From JAWXVE01 sp044425575 (lineage in GTDB: Bacteria > Bacillota > Clostridia > Lachnospirales > Lachnospiraceae): 19,786 bases of DNA. Below the pieces are notes generated by a model. It saw only the letters and a program-made list of their open reading frames with translations, ran no database searches and was not told the origin of the DNA. The stretch is from contig JAWXVE010000041.1 in assembly GCA_044425575.1 (NCBI GenBank), positions 1 through 19,786 on the forward strand. Direction: 5' to 3'. The position numbers were made by a program, and so were the translations under genes. Shown here one piece after another: positions 15,499 through 19,786 of the stretch; position 1 is the stretch's first letter, and each line of letters opens with the position of its first letter.

Positions 15499-15563
15499 AA
15501 GTAGAATAAAATGACGATAATCTCGAAAAATAACAATCCATTGTAGAAATCATTCGTATTTTC

Positions 15564-15592
15564 TTGCCAAGGTAATATGAGTTCGTTATAAT
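15564..15592 (+). promoter_or_regulatory. Predicted sigma-A promoter of valS
   Basis: TTGCCA (15564-15569) and an exact TATAAT (15587-15592) are 17 bp apart. The start would be near 15599, leaving a leader of about 40 bases before ATG 15639. The leader is too short to hold a T-box. Confidence 0.7.
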
Positions 15593-15638
15593 AAGGAAAG
15601 AAATTACTAGAAGTAAGCAGTGGGAAGGATTTCATAAC

Positions 15639-18284
15639 ATGAGAAAAGAATTAGATAAGAAGTATAATCCCAAAGGAATGGAAGATACAATTTACCAGAA
15701 ATGGGAAGAGAAGAAGTATTTTAGTGCAAAGGTAGATAAAAGCAAAAAGCCATTTACCATTGTAATGCCACCGCCTAATATTACAGGTCAATTGCATATG
15801 GGACATGCATTAGACAATACCATGCAAGATATTCTAACAAGATTCAAGAGAATGCAAGGGTATAATGCTTTGTGGCAACCGGGTACAGATCATGCTAGTA
15901 TTGCCACAGAAGTGAAGATTATTGAGAAGATGAAGGAAGAAGGAATCGCTAAGGAAGACTTAGGGAGAGAAGGCTTCTTAGAACGAGCATGGGAATGGAA
16001 AGAAGAATATGGTGGTCGCATTATTGGACAACTTAAGAAGTTAGGTTCTTCGTGCGACTGGGATAGAGAACGCTTTACTATGGACGAAGGATGTAGTAAG
16101 GCCGTTACGGAAGTATTTTGTAAAATGTATGAAAAGGGATATATTTACAAAGGGGCCAGAATGATTAATTGGTGTCCTGTATGTAATACGTCTATTTCTG
16201 ATGCAGAAGTGGAACATGAAGAACATGCGGGTCATTTCTGGCATATGAAATATCCTGTAGTAGGTAGTGAGGAATACTTAGAATTCGCCACTACAAGACC
16301 AGAGACTATGATTGGAGATACTGCAATTGCAGTACATCCAGAAGATGAACGGTATGCCCACTTAGTTGGTAAAACAGTCATGCTTCCAATTGTAAATCGT
16401 GAGATTCCAATTGTAGCGGATACCTATGTGGATATGGAATTTGGAACAGGTGTGGTTAAGATTACACCAGCCCATGACCCAAATGATTTAGAGGTTGGGA
16501 AACGTCATAATCTTCCGATTATTAATGTAATGAATGATGATGCTACTATGAATGAAGTGGCAGGTGAATTCCAAGGATTGGAGCGTTATGAAGCTAGAAA
16601 AGCCATTGTTGCGCGCATGGATGAGTTAGGACTATTAGTCAAGGTAGAAGATCATAGTCATAATGTAGGAACCCATGATCGTTGTAACACAATTGTAGAA
16701 CCACTTGTAAAACAACAATGGTTTGTTAAGATGGAAGAATTAATTAAGCCTGCAATTGAAGCTGTGGAAACAGGTGAAATTGAATTGATTCCAGGAAGAA
16801 TGGATAAGAGTTATTATAATTGGACCAATAATATTAGAGATTGGTGTATTTCAAGACAACTGTGGTGGGGACATAGAATTCCAGCCTATTACTGTGATAG
16901 TTGCGGTGAAATAGTTGTCCAGAAAGAGGAAGTATGTACTTGTCCTAAGTGTGGTAGCACTCACATGAGTCAAGATGAAGATACCCTTGACACTTGGTTC
17001 TCTTCGGCACTTTGGCCATTCTCTACCCTTGGTTGGCCAGAACGCACAGAGGATTTAGAGTACTTCTATCCAACAGATGTGCTCGTTACTGGATATGATA
17101 TTATCTTCTTCTGGGTCATTCGTATGATTTTCTCTGGATTTGAACAAATGGAAGAAAAGCCATTTAAAACAGTCTTATTCCATGGTTTGATTCGAGATTC
17201 CAAGGGACGTAAAATGTCTAAATCTCTAGGAAATGGAATTGATCCACTAGAAATTATTGACCAATATGGTGCAGATGCTCTTAGACTTACTTTGATTACA
17301 GGGAATGCACCTGGTAATGATATGCGATTCTACATCGAACGTGTAGAAGCCAATCGAAACTTCTGTAATAAAATATGGAATGCATCACGGTTTATTATGA
17401 TGAATCTAGAGGAGGAACAGGTGAAAACTCCTTCCTTAGAAGATTTAGAGCCAGTAGATAAATGGATTTTATCCAAGTTAAATAGTTTAGTAGTTGAAGT
17501 AACAGAGCATATGGAACATTTTGATCTGGGCATTGCCGTACAGAAAGTCTACGATTTTATCTGGGATGAATTCTGTGATTGGTATATTGAAATGGTAAAA
17601 CCAAGATTGTATAGTGAAGAGAAATCATCTTCTTATCACGTGGTATTATGGACATTGAATAAAGTTCTTGTGGATGCATTGAAGTTATTACATCCATATA
17701 TGCCATTTATTACAGAAGAAATCTTTACAACTTTACAACCAGATGAAGAATCCATTATGATTAGTGAATGGCCTGTTTACCAAGAACAATATGACTTTAA
17801 GGAAGAGGAAAAATCAATTGAATTAATCAAAAGTGCGGTGCGTGGTATTCGTAACGTACGTGCAGACATGAATGTGCCACCGAGTAAAAAGGCAAGTGTA
17901 TACGTAGTGTCAGACCAAGAAGAGGTAATTAATATCTTTACCACAGGTGAACTATTCTTTGCTTCTTTGGCCTATGCAAGTGAAGTAGTGGTCCAATCAA
18001 GTAAAGAAGGAATTGCATCAGATGCAGTATCTGTTGTGATTGAAGATGCAACTATTTATATGCCATTTGATGAGTTAGTGGATCGTGCACAAGAAATAGA
18101 ACGCTTGCAGAAGGAAGAGAAAAAGCTTATTGGAGAAGTGGCAAGAGGCACCAAGATGCTAGGCAATGAGAAGTTCTTGGCAAAAGCAGCACCTTCTAAA
18201 ATAGAAGAAGAAAAAGAAAAGCTTGTGAAATACGAAAAGATGCTAGAGCAAGTACGAGAACGTATTGTGCAGATGCAGTGCTAA
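15639..18284 (+). CDS. valS: Valyl-tRNA synthetase
   Basis: It charges tRNA-Val and edits mis-activated threonine. The protein has 881 residues, as usual for bacterial ValRS. The HIGH motif is HMGH at 53-56 in PPPNITGQLHMGHALDN, and KMSKS is at 525-529 in GRKMSKSLGNGIDP. The CP1 editing domain runs from about 195 to 350 (TTRPETMIGDTAIAVHPEDE, GTGVVKITPAHDPND). Cysteine pairs (CPVC near 178, CDSC and CPKC near 425-445) suggest bound zinc. The anticodon domain is followed by the C-terminal coiled-coil arm (about 820-881) typical of ValRS. GAAGGA (15624-15629) is 9 bases before the ATG. It has its own promoter and a hairpin after the stop, so it seems to be a single-gene unit. Confidence 0.97.
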   Translation: MRKELDKKYNPKGMEDTIYQKWEEKKYFSAKVDKSKKPFTIVMPPPNITGQLHMGHALDNTMQDILTRFKRMQGYNALWQPGTDHASIATEVKIIEKMKEEGIAKEDLGREGFLERAWEWKEEYGGRIIGQLKKLGSSCDWDRERFTMDEGCSKAVTEVFCKMYEKGYIYKGARMINWCPVCNTSISDAEVEHEEHAGHFWHMKYPVVGSEEYLEFATTRPETMIGDTAIAVHPEDERYAHLVGKTVMLPIVNREIPIVADTYVDMEFGTGVVKITPAHDPNDLEVGKRHNLPIINVMNDDATMNEVAGEFQGLERYEARKAIVARMDELGLLVKVEDHSHNVGTHDRCNTIVEPLVKQQWFVKMEELIKPAIEAVETGEIELIPGRMDKSYYNWTNNIRDWCISRQLWWGHRIPAYYCDSCGEIVVQKEEVCTCPKCGSTHMSQDEDTLDTWFSSALWPFSTLGWPERTEDLEYFYPTDVLVTGYDIIFFWVIRMIFSGFEQMEEKPFKTVLFHGLIRDSKGRKMSKSLGNGIDPLEIIDQYGADALRLTLITGNAPGNDMRFYIERVEANRNFCNKIWNASRFIMMNLEEEQVKTPSLEDLEPVDKWILSKLNSLVVEVTEHMEHFDLGIAVQKVYDFIWDEFCDWYIEMVKPRLYSEEKSSSYHVVLWTLNKVLVDALKLLHPYMPFITEEIFTTLQPDEESIMISEWPVYQEQYDFKEEEKSIELIKSAVRGIRNVRADMNVPPSKKASVYVVSDQEEVINIFTTGELFFASLAYASEVVVQSSKEGIASDAVSVVIEDATIYMPFDELVDRAQEIERLQKEEKKLIGEVARGTKMLGNEKFLAKAAPSKIEEEKEKLVKYEKMLEQVRERIVQMQC

Positions 18285-18304
18285 ATGTTTACTATGCAGA
18301 TATC

Positions 18305-18350
18305 AATAATAACAGCCAGAATTTCCTATGAAAGGCCTGGCTGTTGTTGT
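18305..18350. terminator. Hairpin between convergent valS and the yaaA remnant
   Basis: AACAGCCAG (18311-18319) pairs with CTGGCTGTT (18337-18345); with G-U pairs the stem can grow to about 14 bp (18305-18350). A smaller TTTC/GAAA stem lies in the loop. The right side is T-rich (TTGTTGTTGT) on the + strand. It most likely ends valS transcription and perhaps that of the opposing bcp transcript. Confidence 0.65.
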
Positions 18351-18366
18351 ATATCCGCACTACTTC

Positions 18367-18459
18367 TTACTGTTCTTTCACAAAAATAGGAAGTTGTCTA
18401 TATCCTAGGGTATCAGAATCTACTTTCATTTTCTTGGCTGGTGAGATGGTGATTCTCAT
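18367..18459 (-). pseudogene. yaaA: Truncated yaaA (peroxide stress protein), first 30 codons only
   Basis: On the - strand the frame starts MRITISPAKKMKVDSDTLG and ends LPIFVKEQ followed by TAA. This is the N-terminal signature of YaaA/DUF328 (ISPAKKM near the start, then a D-x-LP block), a protein of about 250 residues that limits free iron and DNA damage under peroxide stress. All residues after 30 are missing. The DNA after the stop is the valS terminator region and does not match YaaA in any frame. Its ATG overlaps the bcp stop codon as ATGA (18456-18459), a coupled arrangement. The gene was therefore probably once the second gene of a bcp-yaaA operon and lost its 3' end by deletion. Confidence 0.72.
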
Positions 18460-18911
18460 AGAAGTTCTGCCAATAATTTTTCTGGATCTGTGGCTGCTTT
18501 TACTTTATCATCTGCATATTGGATTACGCCTTGCTCATCAATTACGTAAGTAGTACGCACAATGCCCATATATGTTTTGCCGTAGTTCTTCTTTTCTTTC
18601 CATACATCATATGCTTGAATCACTTCTGTTTCTGGATCTGCCAATAATGTGAAAGTTAATCCTTGTTTTTCTTCAAATCTTTTATGAGATGCTACGGAAT
18701 CTTTGCTCATGCCAATTACTACAATATTTTCTTTTGCAAATTGGCTGGAAAGTTGGCTATATCCACATGCTTGTTTGGTACAACCTGGTGTATTGTCTTT
18801 TGGATAAAAATATAAAATTACTTTTTTACCAGCAAATTCTCCAAGTGTATGCATGTCTCCATTTTGATCTGCCAATGTAAATTCTGGTGCTTTTGTTCCT
18901 ACTGTTAACAT
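18456..18911 (-). CDS. bcp: Thiol peroxidase of the Bcp/PrxQ family
   Basis: It reduces hydrogen and organic peroxides with thioredoxin as electron donor, in the cytosol. The 151-residue length is normal. The active site FYPKDNTPGCTKQACGY has the peroxidatic cysteine at Cys44 and the resolving Cys49 five residues later, the atypical 2-Cys pattern of Bcp. Other typical parts are APEFTLADQNG at the start, GMSKDSVASHKRF and RTTYVIDEQGVI near the end. AGGAGG (18919-18924 on the - strand) is 7 bases before the ATG. Its TGA overlaps the yaaA remnant start. The gap to the remnant upstream is only 28 bp; I see no convincing promoter there, so it may lie in that remnant. Confidence 0.95.
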   Translation of the reverse strand: MLTVGTKAPEFTLADQNGDMHTLGEFAGKKVILYFYPKDNTPGCTKQACGYSQLSSQFAKENIVVIGMSKDSVASHKRFEEKQGLTFTLLADPETEVIQAYDVWKEKKNYGKTYMGIVRTTYVIDEQGVIQYADDKVKAATDPEKLLAELL

Positions 18912-18939
18912 ATAATTTCCTCCTATTTGTTTGATTATT

Positions 18940-19431
18940 TTATTTTTCTTTTACATCAATTGTGCTGATACTTTCAAGATGATGATACATAGAGAAGCTT
19001 ACATTCGTCCAATAGTCCTTATTCTCAGTGAGATCTTCTATCCCATAAAAAACAGAATATGGATTCATGGATTTAATATAATAGGTTTCTATATTGCCAT
19101 TTCCATTAGCAACTTCTTGTTCTATATATTGCGCACGCTGAGCATGCCAAATATATGTTGTAAAAATAGCATCTGCTCCATGAATAAAAGTTGTCACAAA
19201 TATATAACCTACATATACATATAAAACTGCTTTTAGAGTATCCTGCAACATTAAATACCATGGCAAAATTACTAGCCATTGCCATTAAAAGAAACACTAC
19301 AGTTATTACAATTTTATCTGGATCTAACTTATATTTTATGGCTAATATGAGTAGAACGATGAATGCAATTAACAACCACCCCATAGGTCATAATGAGCCA
19401 TACAACTCGTGAATACATCATACAAATTCAT
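18940..19431 (-). pseudogene. Frameshifted, 5'-truncated membrane protein remnant (DUF6056-like)
   Basis: Three pieces in alternating frames make one plausible protein on the - strand. Frame A (from ATG 19431) reads MNLYDVFTSCMAHYDLWGG and stops soon. Frame B (from 19384) gives two hydrophobic helices, including WLLIAFIVLLILAIKYKLD and ITVVFLLMAMASNFAMVF. Frame C, the same frame as A, gives another helix (YVYVGYIFVTTFIHG) and a soluble tail with RAQYIEQEVANGNGNIETYY and YWTNVSFSMYHHLESISTI, ending at 18940. The tail and the HYxLWGG-type start recall DUF6056 polytopic proteins, which are normally much longer. The shift out of and back into frame, and the missing loops, indicate decay. The family name is tentative. 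Confidence 0.5.
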
Positions 19432-19529
19432 ATTCACTTTTATATACTCTCCTTATTATCATTTGATTTCCTATAATTTATCTGGAATCATTTCCCTTGT
19501 AGTTTAATATCTATTTTATAACCTTTTTC

Positions 19530-19538
19530 ATTGTACCA
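19530..19538 (-). promoter_or_regulatory. Extended -10 candidate upstream of the membrane protein remnant
   Basis: On the - strand TGGTACAAT forms an extended -10 (TACAAT at 19530-19535). No -35 match is found at the right distance. It may be a relic promoter of the decayed gene, whose first readable codons lie about 100 bp downstream. Confidence 0.25.
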
Positions 19539-19573
19539 TAAAATTGTGTTTAGATACAGATTTATCTGGCGTT

Positions 19574-19757
19574 TCCTATTTAAGGATGCTTTCGCTCCGT
19601 GGAAATCGTGGATTACTATACAGATATACGTGAACCAGCCAGTCATATCCTACTAAAGGACGCTTTCGCTCCATGGAAAGGGTGGATTACTATACAGATA
19701 TACGTGAACCAGCCAGTCATATCCTACTAAAGGACGCTTTCGCTCCGTGGAAATCGT
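19574..19757. repeat. 74-bp tandem repeat, two full copies and one partial
   Basis: Copies are at 19574-19647, 19648-19721 and 19722-19757 (first 36 bases only). Copies 1 and 2 are near identical over their last 38 bases. Copies 1 and 3 share CCGTGGAAATCGT where copy 2 has CCATGGAAAGGGT. Each copy holds GGAxGCTTTCGCTCC (19584-19598, 19658-19672, 19732-19746). On the - strand this can fold as GGAGC-GAAA-GC plus a bulged base and TCC, a hairpin capped by a GNRA-type tetraloop. There are no unique spacers, so it is not a CRISPR. It looks like a structured, possibly dispersed, non-coding element. Confidence 0.85.
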
Positions 19758-19769
19758 AGCAGTACTAAC

Positions 19770-19786
19770 CGCTTACAGAACAAGCG
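19770..19786. repeat. Small inverted repeat at the window edge
   Basis: CGCTT (19770-19774) and AAGCG (19782-19786) flank a 7-base loop right after the partial third repeat copy. The stem may continue beyond the window, so its role cannot be judged. Confidence 0.35.

Noticed and set aside
15533..15545. Short inverted repeat ACAAT-CC-ATTGT upstream of valS
   Set aside because: A two-base loop and AT-rich 5-bp arms are expected by chance in this composition.
19574..19786. Possible CRISPR array
   Set aside because: The period is constant at 74 bp with no unique spacers, and there are no cas genes. It is a plain tandem repeat.

Overview
The window looks like part of a chromosome from a low-GC Gram-positive anaerobe, most likely a Lachnospiraceae-type Clostridia. 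The reasons are its strong AGGAGG-type ribosome binding sites, sigma-A-like promoters, a RecD2 (not RecBCD) helicase, a MocR-type regulator, a PadR/DUF1700 cassette, and a small membrane protein resembling the DUF6106 family common in that group. Genus and species cannot be fixed from the sequence alone. Nearly all intact genes are on the + strand.

Layout: (1) 1-4016 holds the 3' end of dapF (lysine/peptidoglycan precursor), a DUF6106-like membrane protein with its own promoter, then guaB and purH close together, covering the last steps of IMP synthesis and the first step towards GMP. (2) 4017-9563 is a co-directional run of glnS, a DUF2225 zinc-ribbon protein, a MocR/GntR-aminotransferase regulator and a dGTPase. 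A small acidic single-pass membrane protein meets the dGTPase tail to tail with no spacer. (3) 9830-10337 is a 500-bp AT-rich gap with small palindromes, a consensus DnaA-box 9-mer and a good promoter. It precedes a cytosolic GH13 alpha-glucan enzyme and recD2. (4) 13940-15498 begins with a long hairpin and a short transposase-like remnant. A PadR-DUF1700-small membrane protein operon follows, whose consensus promoter is embedded in a perfect 25-bp inverted repeat. (5) 15564-18350 is valS with its own promoter and a downstream terminator-like hairpin. (6) 18367-19786 is a decaying zone on the - strand. It holds an intact bcp peroxiredoxin whose stop overlaps the start of a yaaA gene cut off after 30 codons, a frameshifted remnant of a polytopic membrane protein, and 74-bp tandem repeats at the window edge.

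Most genes are housekeeping: purine synthesis, dNTP control, tRNA charging and DNA repair. The unusual material is the double-palindrome PadR operator, the truncated yaaA coupled to bcp (both peroxide-stress families), and the 74-bp tandem repeats. No CRISPR array, rRNA or tRNA gene, and no intact insertion sequence was found. I do not see strong evidence for a wholly new system. The most promising leads are the repeat array and the PadR operator.
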